Positions 48,887 to 61,028 are shown, counted from the stretch's first letter. The stretch is 64,000 nt of DNA from UBA4615 sp046046245 (GCA_046046245.1 JBJOKE010000029.1:1-64000), one strand, 5' to 3'. The notes: generated by a model from the letters alone, not told the origin. Program-made: numbers and translations.

Positions 48887-51331
48887 GTGCCCCGCCGTCC
48901 GCCGTCACCGTCGTCCGAGTCGTCGTCCCGTCGTGCCGCCGCCGCCGTGCCGCCGGCCTCGACGGACCGCGCCCCGGGCGATCCCGCCGCGCCGACCCGG
49001 CGGCGCATCGCCGTGGCCGCCGCGGTCCTGGCCGCGGTGCTGGCGGCCGTCGTCGCCGTGGTGCTCGTGCCGCGCACGCCGCCGGTGCCGGTCGAGCCGC
49101 CTGCCGTCGCGTCCGCACCCGCCGCCGTGGCCGCGTCCGCGCCGGCCGCCCCGCGCGAGCCGGCCGCCTGGGTCGACGACGCCGGCTGCGCGTCCTGCCA
49201 CGCGTCGGCCGCGCAGGCCTGGCGACGCTCGCATCATGCACACGCGATGGCCGCGCCCGCGGCCGAGACCGTCAAGGGCGACTTCCGCGGCACGCGCTTC
49301 CGGCACCGCGGCGTCGAGACGCGCTTCTCGCTGCGCGACGGACGGTACGGGGTGCGCACCGACGGACCCGACGGCCGCCCCGCCGACTTCGAGGTGGCCT
49401 GGACCTTCGGCTGGTCGCCGCTGCAGCAGTACCTGATCGCGATGCCCGGCGGCCGGCTGCAGGCCCTGCAGGTCGCCTGGGACGAGCCGCGGCGGCGCTG
49501 GTACCACCTGCGCGCCGACGAGCGCGCGCCGCCCGGCGACGTGCTCCACTGGACCGGCCGCTACCAGAACGCCAACACCATGTGCCTGTCGTGCCACGTG
49601 ACCGGCTGGGAGAAGCGCTACGACGCGCAGGCCGACACCTTCGCGTCGACCTGGCGTGCGCCGAACGTCGGCTGCCAGGCCTGCCACGGCCCAGGCGGGC
49701 GGCACGTCGACTGGGCGCGCGCGAAGACCGAGGGACGCCCGCCGCCGGCCACGCCGGGCGAGCGCTTCGGCCTCGTCGTCGACTTCGCGGCCGCCGGACC
49801 GCGCGGTCAGGTCGAGGCCTGCTCGGCATGCCATTCGCGCCGCACCGAGCTGACGGCGTCGGCGCCGCCCGGCGCGCCGCGGCTCGACCACTTCCTGCCG
49901 ATGCTGCTCTCGCCGCCGGCCTACCACGTCGACGGCCAGCAGCGCGAGGAGGTGTTCGTCGACGGGTCGTACCGCCAGACGCGCATGTACCAGGCCGGCG
50001 TGACCTGCACGCACTGCCACGATGCGCACGACGGCCGCACGACGCTGCAGGGCGACGCGCTGTGCACCCAGTGCCACGCGCCGACGCCGAATCCCGCGTT
50101 CCCGAAGGCCGCGGGCCGCTTCGACGCGCGCTCGCACCACTTCCACCGCGAGGGCTCGGAGGGCGCGCGCTGCGTGTCCTGCCACATGCCGAGCACGACC
50201 TACATGGGGATCCAGGCGCGGCCCGACCACTCGATCCGCGTGCCGCGTCCCGACGTGTCGGCGAAGCTCGGCACGCCCGACGCCTGCACGCAGTGCCACA
50301 CCGATCGCGATGCGCGCTGGGCGGCCGAGCGCGTGGCGCAGTGGTACGGCCGGCAGCGCCGGCAGGAGCCGCACTGGGGCGAGGCGTTCGCCGCGGCGCG
50401 CGCCGGTCGGCCCGGCGCGGCCGACGCCGTCGCGCGGATCGCCGCAGACCGCGCGCAGCCGGCCATCGTCCGCGCCACCGCGCTCGACCTGCTGCGCGCC
50501 GATCCGCGCACCGGCGACGCGATCCGCGTGGAGGCGACCCGTGATCCCGACCCCGAGGTCCGTGCGGCCGCGGCCGACAGCCTCGAGCCGCTGCCGCCCG
50601 TGGCACGCGCCTCCGGCCTCGCGCCGCTGCTCTCCGACCCGGTGCGCGCGGTCCGGATCGCGGCCGCGCGCGCGTTCGCGTCGCTGCCGCGCGAGCGCGT
50701 CGACCCGGCGGTCCGCCCCGCGCTCGATCTCGCGCTCGACGAATACGTCACAGCGCAGTCGGTCTCGCTCGACATGCCGGGCGCCCGACTCAACCTCGCC
50801 GTGCTCGCGCAGCACCGCGGCCGCAGCGACGAGGCTGCGTCGCACTACCTGGCCGCGCTGCGGCTCGACCCCGACTTCACGCCGGCGCGTGCGAACCTCG
50901 CGCGCCTGTACAACGCGCTCGGCCGCAACGCCGACGCCGAGCGGGTGCTGCGCGAGGGCCTCTCGCGACAGCCCGGGATCGGCGAGCTGCAGTACTCGCT
51001 CGGCCTGCTGCTCGCCGAGGAGGAGCGCTTCGGCGACGCGGTCGCGGCGCTCGCGCGCGCAGCCGCGCTGATGCCCGAGCGCGCGAAGGTCCGCTACAAC
51101 CTCGGCCTCGCCCAGCAGCGGGCCGGCCGGCGCCGCGAGGCCGAGGCCTCGCTGCTCGCCGCGCAGCGGCTGGACCCGGCCGACGCGCAGACGCCGTATG
51201 CGCTCGCGGTCCTCTACGCGCAGGACGGCCGCTGGGACGACGCGCGCCGCTGGGCCGACGCGCTGGTCGCGCTCGCCCCCGCGGATCCGGCGGCGCGGCA
51301 ACTGGCGGCGCGGGTGCGCGAGCGTCGCTGA
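48887..51331 (+). CDS. octaheme c-type cytochrome with HEAT and TPR repeats
   Basis: Large exported multihaem protein, 814 residues from GTG 48887. One N-terminal membrane segment (IAVAAAVLAAVLAAVVAVVLV near residue 40) anchors or exports it. Eight CXXCH haem motifs lie at about residues 101 (CASCH), 233 (CLSCH), 263 (CQACH), 312 (CSACH), 374 (CTHCH), 393 (CTQCH), 429 (CVSCH) and 467 (CTQCH). Residues about 490-600 look like HEAT repeats (ATALDLLRADPRTGDAIR), and from about 610 at least four TPR units follow (NLAVLAQHRGRSDEAASHYLAALRLDP-like). It resembles cytochrome c554-type proteins with TPR tails. Electron partner and substrate are unknown. No ATG exists near; GTG 48947 is an alternative start. 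Confidence 0.85.
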   Translation: MPRRPPSPSSESSSRRAAAAVPPASTDRAPGDPAAPTRRRIAVAAAVLAAVLAAVVAVVLVPRTPPVPVEPPAVASAPAAVAASAPAAPREPAAWVDDAGCASCHASAAQAWRRSHHAHAMAAPAAETVKGDFRGTRFRHRGVETRFSLRDGRYGVRTDGPDGRPADFEVAWTFGWSPLQQYLIAMPGGRLQALQVAWDEPRRRWYHLRADERAPPGDVLHWTGRYQNANTMCLSCHVTGWEKRYDAQADTFASTWRAPNVGCQACHGPGGRHVDWARAKTEGRPPPATPGERFGLVVDFAAAGPRGQVEACSACHSRRTELTASAPPGAPRLDHFLPMLLSPPAYHVDGQQREEVFVDGSYRQTRMYQAGVTCTHCHDAHDGRTTLQGDALCTQCHAPTPNPAFPKAAGRFDARSHHFHREGSEGARCVSCHMPSTTYMGIQARPDHSIRVPRPDVSAKLGTPDACTQCHTDRDARWAAERVAQWYGRQRRQEPHWGEAFAAARAGRPGAADAVARIAADRAQPAIVRATALDLLRADPRTGDAIRVEATRDPDPEVRAAAADSLEPLPPVARASGLAPLLSDPVRAVRIAAARAFASLPRERVDPAVRPALDLALDEYVTAQSVSLDMPGARLNLAVLAQHRGRSDEAASHYLAALRLDPDFTPARANLARLYNALGRNADAERVLREGLSRQPGIGELQYSLGLLLAEEERFGDAVAALARAAALMPERAKVRYNLGLAQQRAGRRREAEASLLAAQRLDPADAQTPYALAVLYAQDGRWDDARRWADALVALAPADPAARQLAARVRERR

Positions 51332-51368
51332 CCGCGACCGGCCGCGGCGCGACGACGCGCGCCGTGCG

Positions 51369-52607
51369 TCAGACCACCTGGCCCATCTTGAAGATCGGCA
51401 GGTACATCGCGATCACCAGACCGCCGATGACGACGCCCAGCACGGCCATGATCAGCGGCTCCATCAGCGAGGACAGGCTCTCGACCGCCTGGTCGACCTC
51501 GCGCTCGAAGATGTCGGCCGACTTGCCGAGCATCGAGTCGAGCGAGCCCGATTCCTCGCCGATCGAGGCCATCTGCAGCACCATGTTGGGGAAGACCTTC
51601 GCGTTCTGCATCGACACCGTGAGGCTGGTGCCGGTGGAGACCTCCTGCTGGATCTTCTTCGTCGCCTCGAGGTAGACGATGTTGCCCGAGGCGCCGCCCA
51701 CCGAGTCGAGCGCCTCGACCAGCGGCACGCCGGCCGCGAACATCGTCGACAGCGTGCGCAGCCAGCGCGCGATCGTGGCCTTGCGGATCACCTCGCCGAA
51801 CACCGGCGCCTGCAGCAGCGCCCGGTCCATCGCCATCTGCATCGCCGGCGATCGCCGCCACGCCTGTCTGACGAAGTAGAACACGCCGAACAGGATCCCG
51901 AAGACGATGTACCAGTACGCGACCATGAAGTCGGACATCGCCATGACCATCAGCGTCGGGGCGGGCAGGTCGGCGCCGAAGCTCGAGAACACGCTCTTGA
52001 ACGCCGGGATCACGAACAGCATGATGATCACGACGACGATCGCGGCGACGCCGAGCACGGCCGTCGGATAGAAGAGGGCCGACTTGATCTTGCCCTTGAT
52101 GGCCAGCATCTTCTCCTTGTAGAGCGCGAGCCGGTCGAGCAGGTCGTCGAGGATACCGGCCTGCTCGCCCGCGTCCACGAGGTTGCAGAAGAGCGCGTCG
52201 AAGTAGATCGGATACTTGCGGAAGGCCTGCGAGAGCGCGGTGCCGGTCTCGACGTCGCCCTTGATGTCCATGAAGAGCTTGGCCACCGACTGGTTGTCGG
52301 TGCCCTTGGCGACGATGTCGAAGGCCTGGAGCAGCGGCACGCCGGCCTTCATCATCGTCGCGAGCTGTCGGGTGAAGAGCGTGATGTCCTTCTCGAGGAT
52401 CTTCTTGCCCTTCTTGTAGCGCTGCTTCTTGACCTTGGTGACGACGATGCCCTGGCGGCGCAGCGAGCTCGCGACGACCGCCGTGCCGCCGGCACGCATC
52501 TCGCCGCGCACGGTCTTGCCGCCGCGGTCGCGACCCTCCCAGGAGAACGTCTCGTCCTTGACGGGCATCCCGCGGGACGCCGGTTTGGTCACGGCCTTGC
52601 TGGACAT
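51369..52607 (-). CDS. pilC: type IV pilus inner-membrane platform protein PilC
   Basis: Polytopic GspF/PilC-family protein of 412 residues that couples PilB to pilus assembly. Two T2SSF domains are visible, with LFTRQLATMMKAGVPLLQAFDIV near residue 75 and WLRTLSTMFAAGVPLVEALDSV near 278. Three membrane helices are placed as usual, including AAIVVVIIMLFVIPAF. GGAG upstream supports the ATG at 52607. It follows pilB by 13 nt. Confidence 0.96.
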   Translation of the reverse strand: MSSKAVTKPASRGMPVKDETFSWEGRDRGGKTVRGEMRAGGTAVVASSLRRQGIVVTKVKKQRYKKGKKILEKDITLFTRQLATMMKAGVPLLQAFDIVAKGTDNQSVAKLFMDIKGDVETGTALSQAFRKYPIYFDALFCNLVDAGEQAGILDDLLDRLALYKEKMLAIKGKIKSALFYPTAVLGVAAIVVVIIMLFVIPAFKSVFSSFGADLPAPTLMVMAMSDFMVAYWYIVFGILFGVFYFVRQAWRRSPAMQMAMDRALLQAPVFGEVIRKATIARWLRTLSTMFAAGVPLVEALDSVGGASGNIVYLEATKKIQQEVSTGTSLTVSMQNAKVFPNMVLQMASIGEESGSLDSMLGKSADIFEREVDQAVESLSSLMEPLIMAVLGVVIGGLVIAMYLPIFKMGQVV

Positions 52608-52620
52608 CGGGCACTCCGGT

Positions 52621-54348
<1,728 letters not shown>

Positions 54349-54614
54349 GGGTTCACCCGTGGGGGATTGCGGAATTCCACGGGTAGGAGTGTGCAGCCGG
54401 GGCGACGCGACGGGTACGAGACGGTGCCGTGCCGGGGACGGACGGCCCGCAGCGGGCTACGGACGGCGGCGTCCGCGTCGGCGGTCCGCCACGCGCGCGG
54501 CGCCGCCATCGCGGAGACGCCGCGCCGCGGCGCGCGTGCCGGGCCTCGTGCATCGCGCCGGCCGACGGCCGACGGCCGACGGAACGCGGTCTCGGCCCGT
54601 CGCGGCCCCCTTGC

Positions 54615-54620
54615 TACACT
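54615..54620 (+). promoter_or_regulatory. -10 box TACACT of the dehydratase gene
   Basis: TTGCTACACTGCGCC lies 28 nt before the ATG at 54648, in the 299-nt gap between pilB and the dehydratase. The rest of that gap (54349-54614) shows no gene; it must hold the pilB promoter on the other strand, which I could not place. Confidence 0.5.
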
Positions 54621-54647
54621 GCGCCGTCGCCGATGGAGGAGCACACC

Positions 54648-56438
54648 ATGAGCAGTGGCAACGCGCCGAAGGGCCTGCGCTCGCGCGCCTGGTTCAACAA
54701 CCCCGACAACATGGGCATGACCGCGCTCTACCTCGAGCGCTACATGAACTTCGGACTGTCGCTGGAGGAGCTGAAGAACAGCGGCAAGCCGATCGTCGGC
54801 ATCGCCCAGACGGGCAGCGACCTGTCGCCCTGCAACCGCCACCACGTCGAGCTCGCGCAGCGCGTGCGCGACGGCATCCGCGACGGCGGCGGCATCCCGC
54901 TCGAGTTCCCGGTCCACCCGATCCAGGAGACCGGCAAGCGGCCCACCGCGGCGCTCGACCGCAACCTGCAGTACCTGTCGCTGGTCGAGGTCCTCTACGG
55001 CTATCCGATGGACGGGGTGGTGCTGACCACCGGCTGCGACAAGACCACCCCGGCGATGCTGATGGGCGCGGCCACGGTCGACCTCCCGTCGATCGTGCTG
55101 TCGGGCGGCCCGATGATCAACGGCTACCACGCGGGCGGCCTGTCGGGCTCGGGCACGATCGTCTGGTTCGCGCGGCAGGAGCTCGCCGCGGGCCGGATCG
55201 ACTACGACGGCTTCCTGAAGATGGTCGCCTCGGGCGCGCCGTCGGCGGGCCACTGCAACACGATGGGCACGGCGCTGTCGATGAACAGCGTGGCCGAGGC
55301 GCTCGGCATGTCGCTGCCCGGCTGCGCCGCCATTCCTGCGCCGCACCGCGACCGCTACGAGATGGCCTACTGGACCGGCCGGCGGATCGTCGAGATGATC
55401 CACGAGGACCTGCGTCCGTCGAGGATCATGACGCGCAAGGCCTTCGAGAACGCGATCGTCGCCGCGAGCGCGCTCGGCGCGTCGACCAACTGCCCGCCGC
55501 ACGTGACCGCGATCGCGCGGCACATGGGCGTGGATCTCGAGGTCCGCGACTGGGACCGGGTCGGCTACGCGATCCCGCTGCTCACCAACCTGATGCCCGC
55601 GGGCGAATACCTCGGCGAGGAGTTCTACCGCGCCGGCGGCGTGCCCGGCGTGATGAACGAGCTGCTGAAGGCGGGCAGGCTGCATGCCGACGCGATGACC
55701 GTGTCGGGCCGGACCGTCGGCGAGAACTACCGCGACACGCCGGTCACCGACCGTCGCGTGATCAAGCCCTACGACGCACCGATGCAGAAGGAGGCCGGCT
55801 TCGCCGTGCTGTCGGGCAACCTGTTCGACGCCGCGGTGATGAAGACCTCGGTGATCTCGCCCGAATTCCGCAAGCGCTACCTCGAGGACCCGAAGGATCC
55901 GGACGCCTTCGAGGGGCGTGCGATCGTCTTCGAGGGGCCGGAGGACTACCACGAGCGGATCAACGACCCGTCGCTGGCCATCGACGCCGACTGCATGCTG
56001 TTCATCCGCGGGGTGGGCCCGATCGGCTATCCGGGGGCGGCCGAGGTGGTCAACATGCTGCCGCCCGACGCGCTGGTGAAGCAGGGCATCACGATGCTGC
56101 CCTGCATCGGCGACGGCCGGCAGTCCGGCACATCGGGCAGTCCGTCGATCCTGAACGCGTCGCCCGAGGCGGCGGTGGGCGGCGGGCTCGCGCTGCTGAG
56201 GACCGGCGACCGGGTCCGCATCGACCTCGGCAGGCGCACCGCGGACATCCTCATCCCGGCCGAGGAATACGCGGCGCGCAAGGCGGCGTGGAAGGCGCCG
56301 GACCTCGAGAGCCAGACGCCCTGGCAGGAACTGCAGCGCCGGCACGTCGGCCAGCTCTCGAGCGGCGCCTGCCTGGACTTCGCGATCAGGTACCAGCGGA
56401 TCTCGACGACCAGGGGCCTGCCGCGCGACAACCACTGA
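54648..56438 (+). CDS. IlvD/Edd-family sugar-acid dehydratase
   Basis: Iron-sulphur dehydratase of 596 residues. The family contacts the cluster through cysteines in TGSDLSPCNRHH, TTGCDKTTPAML and SAGHCNTMGTA, all present. KTTPAMLMGAATVDLP and the length of about 595 fit the pentonate branch (L-arabinonate, D-xylonate or D-fuconate dehydratases) better than true IlvD (about 560-620, different N-terminus). It likely converts an aldonic acid to a 2-keto-3-deoxy acid. ATG 54648 is preferred over ATG 54633, because GGAGGA between them forms the ribosome binding site. An exported hydrolase and a sugar kinase follow. Confidence 0.88.
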   Translation: MSSGNAPKGLRSRAWFNNPDNMGMTALYLERYMNFGLSLEELKNSGKPIVGIAQTGSDLSPCNRHHVELAQRVRDGIRDGGGIPLEFPVHPIQETGKRPTAALDRNLQYLSLVEVLYGYPMDGVVLTTGCDKTTPAMLMGAATVDLPSIVLSGGPMINGYHAGGLSGSGTIVWFARQELAAGRIDYDGFLKMVASGAPSAGHCNTMGTALSMNSVAEALGMSLPGCAAIPAPHRDRYEMAYWTGRRIVEMIHEDLRPSRIMTRKAFENAIVAASALGASTNCPPHVTAIARHMGVDLEVRDWDRVGYAIPLLTNLMPAGEYLGEEFYRAGGVPGVMNELLKAGRLHADAMTVSGRTVGENYRDTPVTDRRVIKPYDAPMQKEAGFAVLSGNLFDAAVMKTSVISPEFRKRYLEDPKDPDAFEGRAIVFEGPEDYHERINDPSLAIDADCMLFIRGVGPIGYPGAAEVVNMLPPDALVKQGITMLPCIGDGRQSGTSGSPSILNASPEAAVGGGLALLRTGDRVRIDLGRRTADILIPAEEYAARKAAWKAPDLESQTPWQELQRRHVGQLSSGACLDFAIRYQRISTTRGLPRDNH

Positions 56439-56446
56439 GTCGCGCG

Positions 56447-57523
56447 ATGCGCCGGCGGCCCGGAATCGTTCCGGCGCGCGCGGCCTCGGTGCTCGCTTCG
56501 GTCGCGGCGCTCTCGGCGCTCGCCGCAGGCCTCGCGCAGCCCGCCGCGGCGGCGTCCGGCGGCCCGGCCGGCCCGTCGGCGGACGTCGCCGCACTCGTCG
56601 CGCGCGGGCCGCTGCGCGTCGCGGTGCTCGACCTCGAGCTGCGCGACGAGACCCGTGCGCGCACCCTGCCGCTGCGGCTGCGCGTGCCGCAGCCCTGCGC
56701 GGCGGACACCCGGCGATCGCTGGTGCTCTTCTCGCACGGGCTGGGCGGCTCGCGCGCGGGCGGAGCGGCCTGGGGCGAGCACTGGGCGTCGCACGGCTTC
56801 GCGGTCGCGCACCTGCAGCATCCGGGCTCGGACGAGTCGCTGTGGCGGGACCGGCCCGTTGGCTCGCGGTCCGGGGCGCTGCGCGAGGGCATGGGCGCCG
56901 AGCGCTACGTCGACCGGCTGCGCGACGTGCCCGCGGTGCTCGATGCGCTCGACGCCCGGGTCGCGACCACGCCCTCGCTCGCCTGCATCGACGTGTCGCG
57001 GGTGGGCATGTCGGGTCACTCGTTCGGTGCCCTCACCACGCAGGCGATCGCCGGACAGCGGCTGCCGCGGCCCGGGGCCGGCGCGGCGCCCTGGGGGCGC
57101 GAGCCGCGTGTCGTCGCCGCGGTGGCGTTCAGTCCGTCGCTGCGGGACGGACCGATGGGGCGCGACGCGTTCGCCGAGCTCGACGTACCCTTCCTGTCGG
57201 TGACCGGCAGCCGGGACGGCGACGTCGCGGGGACCGGGGCCACGCCCGAGGTGCGGCGCGCGGTCCACGACGCGCTGCCGCCGGCGGTGCGCAGGCTGCT
57301 TTGGCTCGAGGGGGCGGACCACATGGTCTTCAACGGCGGCCCGCCGCGACCCGGGCCGCCCGAGGCGCCGGGCGACGACCGTCGCGTGCAGCGCGTGACG
57401 GCCGCTGTCACGCTCGCCTTCTGGTTCGCGACGCTTTCAGGCGACCCGGCGGCGCTCGCCTGGCTCGACGGCGGCGGGCCGCGCGCGCTGCTCGGGCCGG
57501 GCGACGCCTGGCTCGTGCGCTAG
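56447..57523 (+). CDS. exported alpha/beta hydrolase, PAF-acetylhydrolase-like
   Basis: Predicted secreted esterase of 358 residues. A signal peptide ends near residue 36 (AAGLAQPAAAA). LVLFSHGLGGSRAG supplies the oxyanion region, the nucleophile elbow is GMSGHSFGALTTQ, and the acid and histidine are probably in SVTGSRDGD and EGADHMVFNGG. The pattern matches the plasma PAF acetylhydrolase/dienelactone-hydrolase-like group of bacterial proteins. The substrate is unknown. It begins 8 nt after the dehydratase stop, so the two are probably co-transcribed, and ends in a 4-nt overlap with the convergent kinase gene. Confidence 0.8.
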   Translation: MRRRPGIVPARAASVLASVAALSALAAGLAQPAAAASGGPAGPSADVAALVARGPLRVAVLDLELRDETRARTLPLRLRVPQPCAADTRRSLVLFSHGLGGSRAGGAAWGEHWASHGFAVAHLQHPGSDESLWRDRPVGSRSGALREGMGAERYVDRLRDVPAVLDALDARVATTPSLACIDVSRVGMSGHSFGALTTQAIAGQRLPRPGAGAAPWGREPRVVAAVAFSPSLRDGPMGRDAFAELDVPFLSVTGSRDGDVAGTGATPEVRRAVHDALPPAVRRLLWLEGADHMVFNGGPPRPGPPEAPGDDRRVQRVTAAVTLAFWFATLSGDPAALAWLDGGGPRALLGPGDAWLVR

Positions 57524-58461
57524 CGGCGCGCCCCGCCATCTCGGTCGTCCTCGCCGGGACCCCAGAGCCACGCGGCGCCGCGCACGCCGGACGAGTCGCC
57601 GTGCGCGCTGCGGACGATCCGCGTGACCACCGCATCCGAGAACACCCGCGGCGCGAGCCGTGCCGGCAGCGCCGCGCAGGTCTCGTCGACGTTCGACAGG
57701 CCGCCGCCCAGCACGATCGCGTCGGGGTCGAGCACGTCGACGATCATCGCGAGGCCGCGCGCGAGCCGGTCGAGCCAGCGATCGAGGCTCGCCGCGCAGG
57801 CCGCGTCCCCCGCGCGGGCGCGCGTCGCGATCGTCGCCGCATCGATGGCGTCGCCGCCTGCGCGCCGATGGTCGGCCGCGAGGCCCGGGCCCGACAGCCA
57901 GGTCTCGAGGCAGCCGTCGCGACCGCACCAGCAACGCGGCCCGGGACGCTCGTCGTCGCGCGGTGCCGGCAGCGGCACGTGGCCCCATTCGCCGGCGATG
58001 CCGTTCGCCCCCGCGAGCGCGCGGCCGTCGATCGCGATGCCCGCGCCCACGCCGGTGCCCAGGATCGCGGCGAACACCACGTGCGCGCCGGCCGCGGCAC
58101 CGTCGACCGCCTCGGACACGGCGAGGCAGTTCGCGTCGTTCTGGATCCGCACCGGCCGGCCGAGCGCGGCCTCGAGGTCCTCGCGCAGCGGGCGGCCGTT
58201 CAGCCAGGTCGAGTTCGCGTTCTTCACGCGGCCGGTCAGCGCCGAGATCGTGCCGGGGATGCCGACGCCCACCGTGCCGCGCCGACCCAGTTCGCGTTCG
58301 GCGTCGGCGACGAGCGCGACGATGGTGGTCACGGTGGCCGCATAGTCACCGCGCGGCGAGGGCACCCGGCGGCGCAGCCGCAGCGCGCCGCGTGCATCGA
58401 GCGCGGCGATCTCGGTCTTCGTGCCGCCCAGGTCGATGCCCAGGCGAAGGGGAGGGCGCAT
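57520..58461 (-). CDS. ROK-family sugar kinase (fructokinase-like)
   Basis: Cytoplasmic hexose kinase of 313 residues. The ATP phosphate loop is GIDLGGTKTEIAALD, the sugar site has QNDANCLAVSEA and GEWGHVPLP, and the ROK zinc motif CWCGRDGCLETWLSGPGL follows. GTGVGAGIAIDG and the C-terminal GGGLSNVD complete the signature. It is closest to Mak/NagK-like fructokinases, phosphorylating fructose or a related sugar. Convergent with the hydrolase gene and divergent from the liv operon. Confidence 0.9.
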   Translation of the reverse strand: MRPPLRLGIDLGGTKTEIAALDARGALRLRRRVPSPRGDYAATVTTIVALVADAERELGRRGTVGVGIPGTISALTGRVKNANSTWLNGRPLREDLEAALGRPVRIQNDANCLAVSEAVDGAAAGAHVVFAAILGTGVGAGIAIDGRALAGANGIAGEWGHVPLPAPRDDERPGPRCWCGRDGCLETWLSGPGLAADHRRAGGDAIDAATIATRARAGDAACAASLDRWLDRLARGLAMIVDVLDPDAIVLGGGLSNVDETCAALPARLAPRVFSDAVVTRIVRSAHGDSSGVRGAAWLWGPGEDDRDGGARR

Positions 58462-58560
58462 GGGATCGGATGGCGCGTGTCGTCCGTGTCATGGTGCCGC
58501 AGATGCGCGGCGCGCGGCAGCGGCGTTCCACGCGGATCGCCCCGCTATCCAAAGGTCTGC

Positions 58561-58590
58561 TTGCCATGCGGGACGGTTGCAGCGTATAAG
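58561..58590 (+). promoter_or_regulatory. promoter of the liv-type operon
   Basis: TTGCCA (58561-58566), an 18-nt spacer and TATAAG (58585-58590), about 60 nt before the first ATP-binding gene. This is the second-best promoter in the window. Confidence 0.6.
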
Positions 58591-58648
58591 CTAGCCGCTC
58601 TTCGAAAGTGCCCGCGTACGACGGGCGCACGAACGCGGACGGAGACAG

Positions 58649-59429
58649 ATGAGCAGAGGCGGGGACGACGCACTCCTCAGCGTGCGGGGCGTGACGGTGA
58701 AGTTCGGTGGCATCGTCGCACTAGATGCCGTGAGCTTCGACGTGCCGCGAGGCGGCGTGTGCGGGCTGATCGGGCCGAACGGCGCGGGCAAGACGACGCT
58801 GTTCAACTGCCTGAGCCGGCTCTACCAGTACCAGGAAGGGGACATCCTCTTCGAGGGCAACTCGGTCACGCGCACCCCGGTGCACGACATCTCGCGGCTC
58901 GGCATCGGCCGCACGTTCCAGAACCTCGCGATGTTCCGCACGCTGTCGGTCGAGCGGAACGTGATGATCGGCGCGCACAGCCGTTCCAAGGCGGGCTTCG
59001 CCGCGAGCGCGCTCGGGCTCGGCGCGGTCGACGTCGAGGAGGTCGCGCTGCGCGAGCGCGCCGCGCAGATCATGGACTACCTGAATCTGACGCCGCACCG
59101 CGACAGGCTGGTCGCCGATCTGCCGTTCGGCATCCAGAAGCGCGTCGAGCTCGGCCGCGCGCTCGCCGCGGACCCGAAGCTGCTGCTGCTCGACGAGCCG
59201 GCGGCCGGCCTCAACCACGAGGAGCTCTCGGCGCTCGGCGACCTGATCCGCGACATCCGCGACCGGCTCGGCATCACGGTGCTGCTGGTCGAGCACCACA
59301 TGAGCCTGGTGATGAGCGTGTCCGACAAGGTGGTCGCGCTCAACTTCGGTCGCAGGATCGCCGAAGGCACGCCGGCCGAGATCCAGCAGCACCCCGATGT
59401 CATCGCGGCCTACCTCGGAGCCCCGGCCG

Positions 59430-59437
<8 letters not shown>
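58649..59437 (+). CDS. livG: branched-chain-type ABC transporter ATP-binding protein LivG
   Basis: One of two ATPases of a HAAT-family importer, 262 residues. Walker A is GPNGAGKTTLFNCLS near residue 38, the Q-loop is in GRTFQNLAMF, the signature region is unusually DLPFGIQKRVELGRAL, typical for LivG, and Walker B is LLLLDEPAAGLNHEE. It ends AGxxxEIQQHPDVIAAYLG. It overlaps livF by 8 nt. Substrate range of such systems spans amino acids, amides and aromatic or short carboxylic acids. Confidence 0.93.
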
Positions 59438-60143
<706 letters not shown>

Positions 60144-60155
60144 GACCCGACCGCC

Positions 60156-61028
60156 ATGGAAGCCTTCCTGCACCAGGTCTTCGCCGGCATCGCCTCCGGC
60201 GGCATCTACGCGTCGGTGGCGCTCGCGCTGGTGATGATCTACCAGTCGACCCACCACATCAATTTCGCCCAGGGCGAGATGGCGATGTTCAGCACGTTCA
60301 TCGCCTGGTGGCTGATCCAGCAGGGCCTGCCCTACTGGGTGGCCTTCTTCCTCACCGTCGCGATCTCGTTCACCGGCGGGCTGGTGATCCAGCGCACCAT
60401 CCTCAAGCCGGTCGAGAAGGCGCCGGTGCTGACGAACGTGATCGTCTTCATCGGCCTGCTGGTGATCTTCAACTCGGTGGCAGGCTGGGTGTTCGACCAC
60501 ACCGTCAAGCCGTTCCCCTCGCCGTTCCCGAAGGGCTCGTTCATCGAGACCAAGTACTTCAGCGCGCACGAGATCGGGACGATCGTCGTGATGCTCTGCG
60601 TGCTGGCCGTGCTGTTCGCGTTCCTGCGCTTCACCCCGGTCGGCCTGGCGATGCGGGCAGCCGCGCAGAACCCCGAGTCGGCCCGGCTGGTCGGCATCCG
60701 GGTGTCCTGGATGCTCGGCATCGGCTGGGGGCTGGCTGCGGCGATCGGCGCGGTGGCCGGCATGATGATCGCGCCGGTGGTGTTCCTCGAGCCGAACATG
60801 TTCTCCGGCATCCTGCTCTACGGCTTCGCCGCCGCGCTGCTCGGCGGCATCGACAATCCCTGGGGCGCGGTGATCGGCGGCTTCATCGTCGGCGTGCTCG
60901 AGAACATCCTCGGCGCCTACGTGATCGGCACCGAGCTCAAGCTGTCGGTCGCGCTGGTGCTGATCGTCGTGACCCTGACCCTCAAGCCGAACGGCCTGTT
61001 CGGCAAGGCCGTGGTGACCCGCGTATGA
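60156..61028 (+). CDS. livH: branched-chain-type ABC transporter permease LivH
   Basis: Polytopic permease of 290 residues, about eight helices. GIASGGIYASVALALVMIYQSTHHINFAQGEMAMF near the N-terminus and GLAMRAAAQNPESARLVGI, the coupling helix that contacts the ATPases, are diagnostic (each family block is visible in order). FAAALLGGIDNPWGAVIGGFIVG follows. The stop overlaps the livM ATG (ATGA). Confidence 0.93.
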   Translation: MEAFLHQVFAGIASGGIYASVALALVMIYQSTHHINFAQGEMAMFSTFIAWWLIQQGLPYWVAFFLTVAISFTGGLVIQRTILKPVEKAPVLTNVIVFIGLLVIFNSVAGWVFDHTVKPFPSPFPKGSFIETKYFSAHEIGTIVVMLCVLAVLFAFLRFTPVGLAMRAAAQNPESARLVGIRVSWMLGIGWGLAAAIGAVAGMMIAPVVFLEPNMFSGILLYGFAAALLGGIDNPWGAVIGGFIVGVLENILGAYVIGTELKLSVALVLIVVTLTLKPNGLFGKAVVTRV

